Assembly: GCF_025979705.1 (NCBI RefSeq)
Contig: NZ_CP110136.1
Coordinates: 1,922,001-1,986,000, forward strand
DNA: 64,000 nucleotides
DNA from: Hymenobacter sp. YIM 151858-1
GTDB lineage: Bacteria > Bacteroidota > Bacteroidia > Cytophagales > Hymenobacteraceae
Direction of reading: 5' to 3'
This document shows, piece by piece, positions 25,489-34,348 of this stretch. The translations under genes were made by a program, and so were the position numbers. A model generated the notes under the pieces. That model was not told the DNA's origin and made no database searches. It was given only the letters and a program-made list of their open reading frames with translations. Within the stretch, counting starts at the first letter, position 1; the number at the start of each line of letters is the position of its first letter.

Positions 25489-26850
25489 ATGAAAAAACTC
25501 GCCCGCAACCTAACGTTTCAGGTACTTACTGCCATTGCCCTGGGGGTGCTGCTGGGCGCGTTTTTCCCGGGCGTGGGGGCCGCCCTCAAGCCCGTGGGCG
25601 AAACGTTCATCCGGCTTATCAAAATGCTCATTGGGCCCATCATCTTCCTCACGGTGGTGCTGGGCATTGGCAGCATGGGCAGCCTGAAAAAAGTGGGCCG
25701 GGTGGGCGGCAAAGCGCTGCTGTACTTCGAGCTGATTACCACGTTTGCCCTGCTGCTGGGCGTGGCCGCCGCCAACCTGGTGCAGCCCGGCCGCGGCATC
25801 GATACCGCCGCCGCCACCGGCAAGGCCGCCGAAACCCAGCAGTACGCCGAGCAGGCCGCCGGCATGGATTGGGTGGCCTTTTTCACGCACATCGTGCCCG
25901 AGAGCATGGTGGGCGCCTTTGCCGAGGGCGACGTTCTGCAGGTACTGTTGGTGGCGGTGCTGTTTGGCCTGGCCCTCACGCGCATGCCCGCGGCCGTGGC
26001 CCAGCCACTTATTGCCACATTCGATCGGCTGAGCCACGTGCTGTTTGGGGTGTTGGGCATGGTAATGAAGCTGGCGCCCCTAGGTGCCTTTGGCGGCATG
26101 GCCTACACCATTGGCAAGTACGGCCTGCATACGCTGCTTCCGCTGGCCAAGCTGATGGCCTCGGTGTACCTGACGATGGCCTTGTTCATTTTTGGGGTGT
26201 TGGGGCTGGTGGCGCGCTACTACCGCTTCAGTTTGTGGCGGCTGCTGGGCTTCATCAAGGAAGAGTTGCTGATTGTGCTGGGCACGTCGTCGTCCGAATC
26301 GGCCTTGCCGCGGCTGATTGACAAGCTGACGGCCTACGGCTGCTCGCGCTCGGTGGCAGGCCTGGTGATACCCACGGGCTACTCCTTCAACCTCGATGGC
26401 ACCACCATTTACCTTTCCATGGCCAGCATCTTTCTGGCGCAGGCCTTCAACATACCGCTAAGCCTGGGCCAGCAGCTTACTATTATTGGTATTCTGATGG
26501 TGACGAGCAAGGGCGCGGCGGGCGTTACGGGCTCGGGCTTTGTGGTGCTGGCCTCTACCCTGGCCGCTACCAAAACCATTCCCGTCGAGGGTATGGCGCT
26601 GCTGCTCGGCGTCGACAGGTTTATGTCGGAAGCGCGGGCCATTACCAACATCATCGGCAACGCCGTAGCGGCCGTGGTGGTGGCCAAAAGCGAAAACGAG
26701 TTCGACGAAGCCCGCCACCGCTGGGCCCTGGCCGGCCACGTACCGCCCGAAAGCGAGGTAGCCGCCGACCGCCCCGAGCACCCGGTAGCGGTACCGGCAT
26801 CGGCTACTCTGGTGGTTGAGGACGAGAAAGAAGCAAAGACCAGAAGCTAG
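25489..26850 (+). CDS. dctA: Dicarboxylate/amino acid:cation symporter (DAACS family, DctA/GltP type)
   Basis: 453 residues, ATG 25489 (MKKLARNLTFQVLTAIALGVLLGAFFP). Family signatures: PLLFLTVVLGI-like IGPIIFLTVVLGIGSMGS, the serine-rich loop LGTSSSESALPRLIDKL, NLDGTTIYLSMASIFLAQA, TSKGAAGVTGSGFVVLASTL and DRFMSEARAITNIIGN. These carriers import C4-dicarboxylates or glutamate/aspartate with Na+ or H+. The absence of a nearby two-component regulator leaves the substrate open. The C-terminal tail of about 40 residues is charged. Gene name assigned by family only. Confidence 0.88.
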   Translation: MKKLARNLTFQVLTAIALGVLLGAFFPGVGAALKPVGETFIRLIKMLIGPIIFLTVVLGIGSMGSLKKVGRVGGKALLYFELITTFALLLGVAAANLVQPGRGIDTAAATGKAAETQQYAEQAAGMDWVAFFTHIVPESMVGAFAEGDVLQVLLVAVLFGLALTRMPAAVAQPLIATFDRLSHVLFGVLGMVMKLAPLGAFGGMAYTIGKYGLHTLLPLAKLMASVYLTMALFIFGVLGLVARYYRFSLWRLLGFIKEELLIVLGTSSSESALPRLIDKLTAYGCSRSVAGLVIPTGYSFNLDGTTIYLSMASIFLAQAFNIPLSLGQQLTIIGILMVTSKGAAGVTGSGFVVLASTLAATKTIPVEGMALLLGVDRFMSEARAITNIIGNAVAAVVVAKSENEFDEARHRWALAGHVPPESEVAADRPEHPVAVPASATLVVEDEKEAKTRS

Positions 26851-27281
26851 AGCTAAAAGCTAGTTCCCCTCCTCAGATGAGGAGGGGCTAGGGGTGGTTG
26901 AAAGGCTAGTGCTAAAACTACCTGGGACTACTCCTTGCGTCTGTCATGCTGCGCTTGCCGAACCAAAGGAAGGCATCAACCAAGCATTCCTACCGCTTCT
27001 CCTGATACTAATCCCAACGAAGCGGTAGAGATGCTTCGGCTTCGCTCAGCATGACGTTCTTTCATCAGACGACCTATTCGGGTGATTTTACCACCTGATG
27101 CGAGGCCAACCACCCCAGCCGCAACTGCGTCGCGGCATCCCCTCCTCAGCTGAGGAGGGCAGCTTTTTTCGGGCTTCGCCTTCTATCCCCGGCCGCACGG
27201 CTTGCGTACACAGCAAAAAACTGCACTTTCGGAAGCAAAAACTACCCGCGCGTTGTTGTTTGCCTATATCCAATTGACTAC
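26851..27281. repeat. Intergenic region packed with palindromic repeats
   Basis: Three elements and no gene. First, a CCCCTCCTC-AGAT-GAGGAGGGG hairpin (26866-26887). Second, an imperfect palindrome of 113 bases (26943-27055) with outer arms beginning GTCATGCTG and inner arms AGCATTCCTACCGCTTC / GAAGCGGTAGAGATGCT. Third, a perfect 20-base palindrome CCCTCCTCAGCTGAGGAGGG (27140-27159) followed by CAGCTTTTTT, which may terminate transcription. The first and third belong to one family. Confidence 0.75.
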
Positions 27282-27842
27282 ATGCCCGCCTTACCGCCCG
27301 ATTTACGCAAAGCCCTGCTCAACCTGCCGCAAAAGGAAAAGGACCAGCTGCTGGTGCGCTTGGTGTGCCAGGACAAGGTGCTGACCGAACAGCTGCAGTT
27401 TCGCCTGCTCGAAGGGCCCGAAGCCCTGGAGGACCGGCGCGAGCGGCTGCGCGAGCGGCTCGACGACCCGGTGCGCGGCTACCACCAAACGCCCAACGAT
27501 TTGCTGCTGATTTTGCGGCAGCTGCAAAACCAGATCAGCTACCACGCCAAAATTACCGGCGACACGTTCGGCGAAGCCGAGCTGACGGTGCGCCTGCTCA
27601 ACAACGTATTCCGGCACCAGCCCGCTTCGGTGGCCCGCCTCAGCGGCCCCAACCAGCCCCTGCTCAACCACGTGGTACGCCGCACCGATACCGTGCTGCG
27701 CCAGGCCGAGAAGCTCGAAACCGACTACCACATCGAGCTGGCCGACGCCGTGAACGAGTTGCTTACCAACATCTGGAGCACCGCCGCTGCCCCCCTCGCC
27801 CGCGACCTAGGGCTGCCCCGGCAGTGGGGCGTATTTCACTAA
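27282..27842 (+). CDS. Conserved hypothetical protein, mostly helical
   Basis: 186 residues, ATG 27282 (MPALPPDLRKALLNLPQKEKDQLLVRLVCQDKVLTEQL). Predicted alpha-helical and rich in Leu, Arg and Glu; contains LLLILRQLQNQISYHAKITGDTFGEAELTVRLLNNVF and ADAVNELLTNIW. No signal peptide or membrane segment, and no domain that I recognise. It is flanked on both sides by blocks of palindromic repeats. One CCTAGG lies near its end (27806). Confidence 0.6.
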   Translation: MPALPPDLRKALLNLPQKEKDQLLVRLVCQDKVLTEQLQFRLLEGPEALEDRRERLRERLDDPVRGYHQTPNDLLLILRQLQNQISYHAKITGDTFGEAELTVRLLNNVFRHQPASVARLSGPNQPLLNHVVRRTDTVLRQAEKLETDYHIELADAVNELLTNIWSTAAAPLARDLGLPRQWGVFH

Positions 27843-28422
27843 CCCATTCCTCGCCTGTCATCCCAAGGCGCTAGCCGAAGGACCTCATCACGCCCGCACG
27901 ACACAAGCCGGCATTCCCTAGGTCGTGTCATGTCGAGCTTGTCGAGACATCTGCCGTGCTGACGTCCGATACTAACTGCTCCCCTCTCCACAGGTGAGGG
28001 GCTGGGGGTGAGGTTCGGGCGTGAGAAGGTCCTTCCTTCGTCAGGATGACAGTAATTAAGTAGTTACTACCCAACGTCTACACCCCAGCCGTCTCGCTTA
28101 GCTCGACATGACAGCCGTTTCCTAAGTCGCTAGGCTCCCCCTCTCCACCATGTCGCGCCTGGAGCGAGGGTGGTGAGGCCCCAGTAAGGTCCCTCCTGCG
28201 TCAGGATGACAGACCAAGCATTTCCAGCGCAAGGCCTAGGTCGTTTGGTTGCCCCAACCAGAAAACAGCAACTCGGGCCTGGCGGAACTCGAGAGAACCC
28301 AACCGTAGTGCGCCTACATGGCAATGTGCTTGCCGGAGCATCTTTTCGGAGGCTAAATCAGTAAAAAGCCTGAAGCCGCCCCAGGTGGCTACCAACTACC
28401 CTCCGATTCTCTCTCCCAAGCC
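27843..28422. repeat. Interleaved inverted repeats, 580-base spacer
   Basis: Repeat A (CTGTCATCCCAAGG ... GAAGGACCT, 27855-27883) pairs with A' at 28029-28052. Repeat B (GTCATGTCGAGCTTGTCGAGAC, 27927-27948) pairs with B' at 28091-28112. The pairs are interleaved (A-B-A'-B'), and a further A' copy lies at 28186-28212. A CTCCCCTCTCC-type palindrome lies at about 27990-28012. CCTAGG at 27917 and 28235. No gene seen. Confidence 0.75.
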
Positions 28423-28725
28423 ATGAGCTACACGCCTAACCCCGACCACATGCGTGCGCCTAGCCACCTCAGCGAAAATGAGTTGCGGCAGGCGCTCGAC
28501 GAGCTGGACACCAAGATTAAAACCCTGCATGCCCGCGCCAACGCTACCACCGCCAACTCGCCGCACCACTACCACGAGCACATTGCTGCCCTGGAGGTGA
28601 AGCGCAGCAAGCTGGCCGAGCAACTTGGTACCCCGGGCCGCGAGGCGGGCGAGCAAGGCAGCGTCTGGACGGAAATTAAGCGCGGCATCGATACGCTGCG
28701 CGACGACATCAGCAAGCTGATTTAA
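28423..28725 (+). CDS. Small coiled-coil hypothetical protein
   Basis: 100 residues, ATG 28423. Two probable helices (SENELRQALDELDTKIKTLHARANA and EHIAALEVKRSKLAEQL) of coiled-coil character joined by NSPHHYHEH, then WTEIKRGIDTLRDDISKLI. No signal peptide. It is followed after 12 bases by a lipoprotein gene, so the two form a short operon. Function unknown. Confidence 0.65.
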   Translation: MSYTPNPDHMRAPSHLSENELRQALDELDTKIKTLHARANATTANSPHHYHEHIAALEVKRSKLAEQLGTPGREAGEQGSVWTEIKRGIDTLRDDISKLI

Positions 28726-28737
28726 CTGCCCCAACCC

Positions 28738-29064
28738 ATGCGCAACCGACTGATTGGGGTGGTAATGGCCGCAGCCCTGCTGTATGCCTGTACCGCGCAG
28801 GAAAGCTACCAAAACGCCGTAGCCTGCACCGAAATTGAAACCGGCATGACCCAGGAGCAAGTGCGCCACCTGATGGGTGAGCCCACCGGCGACGACACCG
28901 CCGCCGATGGCGGCCACACGTGGTCGTACCTGTTTGGCAGCGCCACCGACACGCAGCCGATTAAGATTGTTTTCGGGGCCGATGGCCGCGTAACGAGCAA
29001 GCAGTGCGCCCCCGAGGCGCAAGGCGACAAACGCCCCGATAGCGGCGACTACGGCAAGCAGTAA
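28738..29064 (+). CDS. Small lipoprotein, SmpA/OmlA (BamE)-like
   Basis: 108 residues with a lipoprotein signal (MRNRLIGVVMAAALLYAC, lipidated at C18). The segment IETGMTQEQVRHLMGEPTGDDTAADGGHTWSYLFG matches the beta-helix start of SmpA/OmlA domains (GMT-x-x-QV-x-x-LMG-x-P). BamE itself stabilises the BAM complex; many Bacteroidota carry extra relatives of unknown role, and this is probably one. Ends with a terminator that contains CCTAGG. Confidence 0.75.
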   Translation: MRNRLIGVVMAAALLYACTAQESYQNAVACTEIETGMTQEQVRHLMGEPTGDDTAADGGHTWSYLFGSATDTQPIKIVFGADGRVTSKQCAPEAQGDKRPDSGDYGKQ

Positions 29065-29088
29065 CGCCCCTCCTGCTCTTTGCTTTCG

Positions 29089-29124
29089 AAAGCGGCTCCC
29101 AACCTAGGGAGCCGCTTTTTTTTT
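29089..29124 (+). terminator. Terminator with CCTAGG in its loop
   Basis: AAAGCGGCTCCC / GGGAGCCGCTTT stem, loop AACCTA, followed by a run of T; CCTAGG at 29103 spans loop and stem. Confidence 0.85.
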
Positions 29125-29445
29125 CAGCAGTCGCGCTAACCCATAGCCTGGGCGGCGCTGCTCCAGCCACGTGCAGGCCACGCACCTAGGGAGCGGCGGC
29201 GGAGGCGCGAGCCGCAGCCGCCGCAATCGTTGCTGACTGCCGCGCCGCCGTGGCTCCCCATCCCCCTTTGGAGAGGGGACCGTGCCCCGTGGGGGTCTCA
29301 AGAGGCCCCGGAGCCTCTGGCAATTCGCCCCAACTTTTTTACCATTCGGCCGGGCGGCTTACCGCTCGCCCAGGTTTTGCTTCCGCTCGGGGCCGCGAGG
29401 TGCCACCTTTGGATCATCAACCACGACACAAACCGCCTGATGATC
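29125..29445. other. Spacer before the hydrolase gene
   Basis: Very GC-rich, one CCTAGG at 29185, and short palindromes around 29255-29310 (CCCC-TTTGGAGA-GGGG, CCCCGTGGGG) similar in style to the repeats at 28 kb. No gene seen. Confidence 0.45.
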
Positions 29446-30429
29446 ATGAAACGCTTCGCTACCGCCCTCCGCCCCATCTGCGCTGCCCTGCTGCTCGCCA
29501 CCGCCGCCCTGGCTCCTGCCGCTGCCCTAGGTGCCCAGCCCGCCCCGGCCGCCCACACCACCACCGACAACCCCGCCGCGCACCCCAACTTTACGGTGCG
29601 CGTGGTGGGCAAAGGCCAGCCCGTGCTGCTGATTCCGGGCCTTACCTGCCCCGGCGCCGTGTGGGACGAAACCGTGGCCCGCTACCAGCAGCAGTACCAG
29701 TGCCACATTGTGTCGCTGGCGGGGTTTGGCGGCGAGTCCGCGCCGGCCAGCACCGACAACCTGCTGCTGAATGTGCGCGACCAGCTGCTGACTTACATCA
29801 AAACCCAGAAGCTGCAGCGCCCGGCCATCATCGGCCACAGCCTGGGTGGTTTTATGGCCCTCTGGATGAGCGCCACCCAACCCGAAGCCGTGGGCCCGCT
29901 GGTGATTGTGGATTCGCTGCCGTTTATGTCGGCCATTCAAAACCCCAACCTCACGGCCGAAATGGCTAAGCCCATGGCCGAGGGCATGCGCCAGCAAATG
30001 AGCCGCGGCCCGATGCCCGCCGCTCAGCAGCGCCAAATGGTGGCCAGCATGATTACCGATACCGCCCGCCAAACCGTGGCCGCCCGCTGGGGCCGCCTCT
30101 CCCACCCCGCCACCGTGGCCCAGGCCATGTACGATATGTACACCACCGACCTGCGCCAGGATATAGCCCGCATTCAGCAGCCGGTGCTGGTGCTAGGTGC
30201 CTGGGCTGCCTACAAGCAATTCGGTTCGACAAAGGAAAGCACCCGCGCCATTTTCGAGCAGCAGTACACCAAGTTGCCGCAGCACCGCATCGAAATGTCG
30301 GAGGCCGGCCGCCACTTCCTGATGTGGGACGACACGCAGTGGTTTTTCGGGCAAACGGATGCTTTCTTGCAGCAGCATGCCCCCGCTAAGGCCAAAGCAA
30401 AAACCGCTGCCCGCTCGAAAAACAGCTAA
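29446..30429 (+). CDS. Secreted alpha/beta hydrolase
   Basis: 327 residues; ATG 29446 (MKRFATALRPICAALLLATAALAPAAALGA) begins a signal peptide; ATG 29440 two codons earlier is possible. Hydrolase core: QPVLLIPGLTCPGAVWDE (oxyanion region, 59-76), the nucleophile elbow GHSLGG with S132, and a late histidine in EAGRHFLMWDD. The acid is probably in the strand VLVLGAWAAY region. A basic Ala/Lys tail follows (KAKAKTAARSKNS). Substrate unknown; the family includes esterases and lactonases. Confidence 0.87.
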   Translation: MKRFATALRPICAALLLATAALAPAAALGAQPAPAAHTTTDNPAAHPNFTVRVVGKGQPVLLIPGLTCPGAVWDETVARYQQQYQCHIVSLAGFGGESAPASTDNLLLNVRDQLLTYIKTQKLQRPAIIGHSLGGFMALWMSATQPEAVGPLVIVDSLPFMSAIQNPNLTAEMAKPMAEGMRQQMSRGPMPAAQQRQMVASMITDTARQTVAARWGRLSHPATVAQAMYDMYTTDLRQDIARIQQPVLVLGAWAAYKQFGSTKESTRAIFEQQYTKLPQHRIEMSEAGRHFLMWDDTQWFFGQTDAFLQQHAPAKAKAKTAARSKNS

Positions 30430-30508
30430 GTTTCGGGGGCCGGCGGCGCTGCGTCGCTGGCCTCACGCTGCCTCATCAACCTACGCTTCCACAACCGCTT
30501 CCGTAGCC

Positions 30509-31102
30509 ATGATTCGCCAAGAAGACTTTGCCGCCCTGCACCTGGAACTGTCAGTAAAAGCCAAAAACGGCCTCGATTTTATTGCCGCTGCTACCCTGCT
30601 CTGGGCCGGTATTGCGGTGGTATGGGCGCTGCCGGGCTCGGCCTCGCAACACAGCCTCTACACGTTTATGGCCAGCGGCCTGATGCTGCCCCTGGCGCGG
30701 CTGCTCTCGGGCGTGTTCGGCACTACCTGGACGCTCAAGCACAACCCGCTGCAGCCGCTGGGGTTGTGGCTCAACTTCGCGCAGCTGTTCTACTTCCCGT
30801 TTCTGGTGTTTGTGTACCTGCGCAACCCCGAGTACTTCATCATGGTCTACGGCATCATCACGGGGGCGCATTTTTTCCCGTACGCCTGGTTTTACCGCAC
30901 GGCCGCGTTTGCGGTAGCGGCCGGCGTAATTGCCGGGGGTTGCCTCGCCTTGGGCTTGTACCTGGCGCCCACGCAGCTGTACCTGATTCCGGCTTTCATC
31001 AGCGGCTCGATGGTGCTGCTGGGCGCCTGGCTGTGGGCCGATTACCGGGCCAAAACCCGCTTGGCCGCCGCGCAACCGGCTGCCTTTGCGGCTGTGGCCT
31101 AA
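30509..31102 (+). CDS. Integral membrane protein, DUF7010-like
   Basis: 197 residues, ATG 30509 (MIRQEDFAALHLELSVKAKNGLDFIAAATLLW). Six or so hydrophobic segments: about 25-45, 55-75, 90-105, 112-130, 135-155 and 160-180. Characteristic phrases are LSVKAKNGLDFI, FPFLVFVYLRNPEYFIMVYGIITGAHFFPYAWFYRT. Similar proteins in Bacteroidota are uncharacterised. It is 51 bases before the LytS-type kinase gene and may be co-transcribed with it. Confidence 0.7.
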   Translation: MIRQEDFAALHLELSVKAKNGLDFIAAATLLWAGIAVVWALPGSASQHSLYTFMASGLMLPLARLLSGVFGTTWTLKHNPLQPLGLWLNFAQLFYFPFLVFVYLRNPEYFIMVYGIITGAHFFPYAWFYRTAAFAVAAGVIAGGCLALGLYLAPTQLYLIPAFISGSMVLLGAWLWADYRAKTRLAAAQPAAFAAVA

Positions 31103-31153
31103 CCGCTGCTCAGCCGGTATTTTTTCTTTGGTTTCGCTGTAGTTCCTCAGCCC

Positions 31154-32347
31154 ATGAACCTCCTTGCTACGGTGCCGCCCCCCAGCCGCTCCTACTGGCG
31201 CCTGCAGCTGATTGGCTGGGCCTTGTACGGCGTGTTTGGGGTGGTGGGCTACACCATGTTCACCCAAAAGTTTGCGGGCTACATCGTGGTCATTCAGGTG
31301 GTGGTGGCGGCCACCATGGTGGGCCTGTCGCACGGGTTGCGCTACATCATCAGGCGCTACCAATGGGTGCAACTGCCGCTGCTGGGCGTGCTGTGGCGCT
31401 TGCTGCTGATCAACGCCCTGCTCTCGGTGCTGAGCCAGGTGATTATCTGGACGATAACGCTGCTGGTAGTGCTTCCGCTGATGATGCCCGGTGGCAAACC
31501 CCAGAGCTGGGGCGAGTTTGTCGGCTACGCGCTCAACGTCAACTTTGTGCTGTGGTTGTGGTCGGTGGTGTACTTCGGGCTGCACTACCTGCGCAGCTAC
31601 CGCCAGGCCGAGGTAGATAAGTGGAAGCTGGCTGCCGCCGTGCGCGAGGCCGAAATGCAGACGCTAAAGGCCCAGATCAACCCGCACTTTCTTTTCAACG
31701 GCCTCAACAACATTCGCTCCCTCATCGGCGAAGACCCCGAGCAGGCCCGCCACATGCTTTCGCACCTGTCGGAGCTGCTGCGCTACGCCATTCAGCTGAA
31801 CCGCACCGAGCAAGTGCCCCTGGGTAAGGAGCTGGCCGTGGTGCAGGATTACCTGCAGCTCGAGTCGTTGCAGCTCGAGGAGCGCCTGCGCTACACCATT
31901 GATGTGCCCGCCGATTGCCTGGGTGTGCAGGTGCCGCCCATGCTGGTGCAGGTGCTCGTCGAAAATGCCATTAAGCACGGGTTGGCGCAGCTGCCGGCAG
32001 GCGGCGAGCTGCGGGTGCAAGCCCGCTGCGCCGCGGGCGAATTGCTGCTGAGCGTAGAAAACACCGGCCAGCTGAGCAGCGGCCCCGCCAAAGCCGATGG
32101 CACCGGCACCGGCCTGCGCAACGCCCGCGAGCGGCTGCGCCTGCTGTTCGGACCTAGGGCCGAGCTCCGCCTCGAGCAAGCCACCCCCGATACCGTAGCG
32201 GCGCGCCTGCGCCTGCCCGTTGTTATCAATGAACAATTAGCAATGAACAATGAGCAATTGCCGACCAGCCCTGGGCCAGTGCCCCTAAGTCACGCGCCGG
32301 CCCTAGGTGCCGCCACCCCGCTCGGCGCCCCGGCACCCCGCCCCTAA
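31154..32347 (+). CDS. LytS/YehU-type sensor histidine kinase
   Basis: 397 residues. Four membrane segments in the first 145 residues, then a His_kinase domain with the phospho-acceptor H178 in INPHFLFNGLNNIRSL and an ATPase part with VLVENAIKHGLAQ and GTGLRNARERL. It pairs with the LytTR regulator that starts 52 bases later. The C-terminus is odd: after VAARLRLPVV the sequence INEQLAMNNEQLPTSPG continues for 40 residues into Pro/Ala-rich text. That part is encoded by an AT-rich inverted repeat (see 32226-32398), so the original stop was probably lost there. Confidence 0.9.
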   Translation: MNLLATVPPPSRSYWRLQLIGWALYGVFGVVGYTMFTQKFAGYIVVIQVVVAATMVGLSHGLRYIIRRYQWVQLPLLGVLWRLLLINALLSVLSQVIIWTITLLVVLPLMMPGGKPQSWGEFVGYALNVNFVLWLWSVVYFGLHYLRSYRQAEVDKWKLAAAVREAEMQTLKAQINPHFLFNGLNNIRSLIGEDPEQARHMLSHLSELLRYAIQLNRTEQVPLGKELAVVQDYLQLESLQLEERLRYTIDVPADCLGVQVPPMLVQVLVENAIKHGLAQLPAGGELRVQARCAAGELLLSVENTGQLSSGPAKADGTGTGLRNARERLRLLFGPRAELRLEQATPDTVAARLRLPVVINEQLAMNNEQLPTSPGPVPLSHAPALGAATPLGAPAPRP

Positions 32348-32398
32348 CCGCCTGTTCTCCTGCTCATTGTTCATTACTCATTGATCATTATTCATTAC
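32226..32398. repeat. AT-rich inverted repeat spanning the end of the kinase gene
   Basis: The left arm (about 32226-32262, units like CAATGAACAAT) is inside the kinase reading frame; the right arm (about 32362-32398, CTCATTGTTCATTACTCATT ...) ends directly at the ATG of the response regulator. The arms are imperfect inverted copies. Their base composition is entirely unlike the genes around them. Confidence 0.75.
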
Positions 32399-32399
32399 C

Positions 32400-33137
32400 A
32401 TGAATATCCTGCTTGTCGACGACTCCCGCCTGGCCCGCCAGGAGCTCCGCCGCCTGCTCCAGCGCCACCCCGATGTAGCAGTGGTGGGCGAAGCCGCCAA
32501 CGCCGACGAGGCCACCGCGCGCCTTGCCGAGCTGCGCCCCGATGTGCTGCTGCTCGACATTCATATGCCCGGCCGCTCGGGCTTCGAGCTGCTGGCCGAC
32601 CTCGAGGGCGCTGCCCCGCACGTCATTTTCACCACGGCTTTCGACCAGTACGCCGTGCAGGCCTTCGAGGTAAACGCCCTCGATTACCTGCTGAAGCCCG
32701 TTGACGAGCAGCGCCTAGGTGCCGCCCTGGCCAAAGCACGTACGGCCCTGAGTACCGACCCGGCCGACGAGCCCGTGGCCGCTGCGCCCGCGCGCGAGCT
32801 GCTGCGCGAAACCGACCAGGTGTTTGTGAAAGACGGCGAGCGGTGCTGGTTTGTGCGCCTGGCCGATGTGCGCCTGTTTGAGGTGGCCGACAACTACACG
32901 CGCCTGCATTTTCATGACGAACACCCGCTGATTTCGCGCACGCTGCAGCAGCTCGAAAGCCGCCTCGACCCCAACGTGTTCTTCCGCGCCAACCGCCAGC
33001 AAATCATCAACCTCAAGCACATCGAGCGCATCGAGCCCTGGTTTAGCAGCACGCTCAAGATTCAGCTGCGCGGCGGCTCGGAGGTGGAGGTGTCGCGGCA
33101 GCAATCCATGCGCTTCCGCGAGGCCCTGAGCTTGTAG
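32400..33137 (+). CDS. LytTR-family response regulator
   Basis: 245 residues: a receiver domain (1-120) with D53 in LLLDIHMPG, acidic D7/D8 and K at LLKPVDEQ, followed by a linker with Asp/Pro/Ala and a LytTR DNA-binding domain (about 140-245) with VFVKDGERCWFVRLADVRLFEVADNYTRLHF and NRQQIINLKHIERIEPWF. It is the partner of the upstream LytS-like kinase. The target genes cannot be read from the sequence; the adjacent membrane protein is a candidate. Confidence 0.93.
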   Translation: MNILLVDDSRLARQELRRLLQRHPDVAVVGEAANADEATARLAELRPDVLLLDIHMPGRSGFELLADLEGAAPHVIFTTAFDQYAVQAFEVNALDYLLKPVDEQRLGAALAKARTALSTDPADEPVAAAPARELLRETDQVFVKDGERCWFVRLADVRLFEVADNYTRLHFHDEHPLISRTLQQLESRLDPNVFFRANRQQIINLKHIERIEPWFSSTLKIQLRGGSEVEVSRQQSMRFREALSL

Positions 33138-33281
33138 AAGTACTATGCCGCTACGAATCACGCCATTAATTCGCAGTTAAAAAACTCCGATTTAATCTCA
33201 AATTAATAACAATAAGCACTTTACTGAGTATACTGATATTGCCTGCACACACCTCCCAAATACGCTGATTAATAGACGGCT

Positions 33282-34187
33282 ATGCTTGTTCTTACTGTTT
33301 TGGCCGATTTCTCTGGGGTAGCGGCCAACGCCCTGGAGTACGCCACTTTTTTAGCCCGTCAGCTTACTACCCGCCAAATGAGCGTGCGGCTGCGCGTGCT
33401 TTCGGTTGCCGCCGACCTAGGCACCGCCGATGGCCTGCTTGCCCACCCCACGCTGCCCCCGCTTCCGGCGCTCGAGCAACGCCTGGCCACCCTGGAGCGC
33501 CTGCGCGAAACCTCGGTAACCTACACGCACGAGCTGCTGCAGCGTCCCGTGGCCGAGTGCCTGCCCGAGATGTTGTCGGCCTCGTTGCCGAGCGTGCTGA
33601 TCTGCGGCCGCGCCAACCTGCCCGCCAACGCCGCCGAGCACCCGGTGCTGCAACTAATCAGGCTGGTAACGCAGCCGCTGCTGCTGGTGCCCGAGCACTA
33701 CCACGAGCACGTAATTCCGCAGCGCATCGTGTTCGATACCGACCGCCGGCCGGCGCATTTGCCCAAGTCGGTGTCCATCGTGCCCGAGTTTCTGCTGCAG
33801 TTTCAAACCAACCGCGTGCTGTACCTGGGGCAGGGCCGCGCCGGCGCCCGGCGCCTGCTTACGCGCGTAATTCCGGAGGCCGTAGCCATTCATATCTACA
33901 CCACCGCCCAGGCGCCCGAGCCCGACGATATTCTGGCCAACGTGCACGCCACGCAGCTGCTCGATGGCCTCTCGCACACCATCCAGACCAACCAGCATTC
34001 CAGCATCGAGCAGGGCATTATCGAAACGGCGCTATCAAACGCCGCCGATCTGCTGATGTTTGTGGCCCGGCAGCAATCGTTGCCCGGCAGCCGGTTCTAC
34101 AACAGCCCCACGGCCGGCCTTATGCTGCGCACGCCCATTCCGGCGCTGGTAATTCCGGAAGCGGCCCCGGTGCTCTGGCCCGGTTAG
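33282..34187 (+). CDS. Diverged universal-stress-like protein
   Basis: 301 residues, ATG 33282 (MLVLTVLADFSGVAANALEYATFLARQL). The opening matches the other Usp-like protein here (LTLLVLTDFSPVADHALQYAAALA at 12099), and it has VLICGRANLPANAAEHPVLQLIRLVTQPLLLVPE and DLLMFVARQQSLPGSRFYNSPTAGLMLRTPIPALVIPE in two Usp-fold halves. ATP-binding glycines are poorly kept. An AT-rich promoter region of about 140 bases precedes it. Function inferred from fold only. Confidence 0.8.
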   Translation: MLVLTVLADFSGVAANALEYATFLARQLTTRQMSVRLRVLSVAADLGTADGLLAHPTLPPLPALEQRLATLERLRETSVTYTHELLQRPVAECLPEMLSASLPSVLICGRANLPANAAEHPVLQLIRLVTQPLLLVPEHYHEHVIPQRIVFDTDRRPAHLPKSVSIVPEFLLQFQTNRVLYLGQGRAGARRLLTRVIPEAVAIHIYTTAQAPEPDDILANVHATQLLDGLSHTIQTNQHSSIEQGIIETALSNAADLLMFVARQQSLPGSRFYNSPTAGLMLRTPIPALVIPEAAPVLWPG

Positions 34188-34348
34188 CCGGTTTTGCACC
34201 TAGGCTTTTGCAACGCCCGGCGGCACCCGCCCGGGCGTTTTGTTTGTGGGTACCTAGGGCGGCGCGCACGTATCCTTTTGGGCGTAAAGCGAGTACACAG
34301 GTATCATTATCCGGCTGCGGCTGGACGCCACCTATAACCCGCGCCCCC

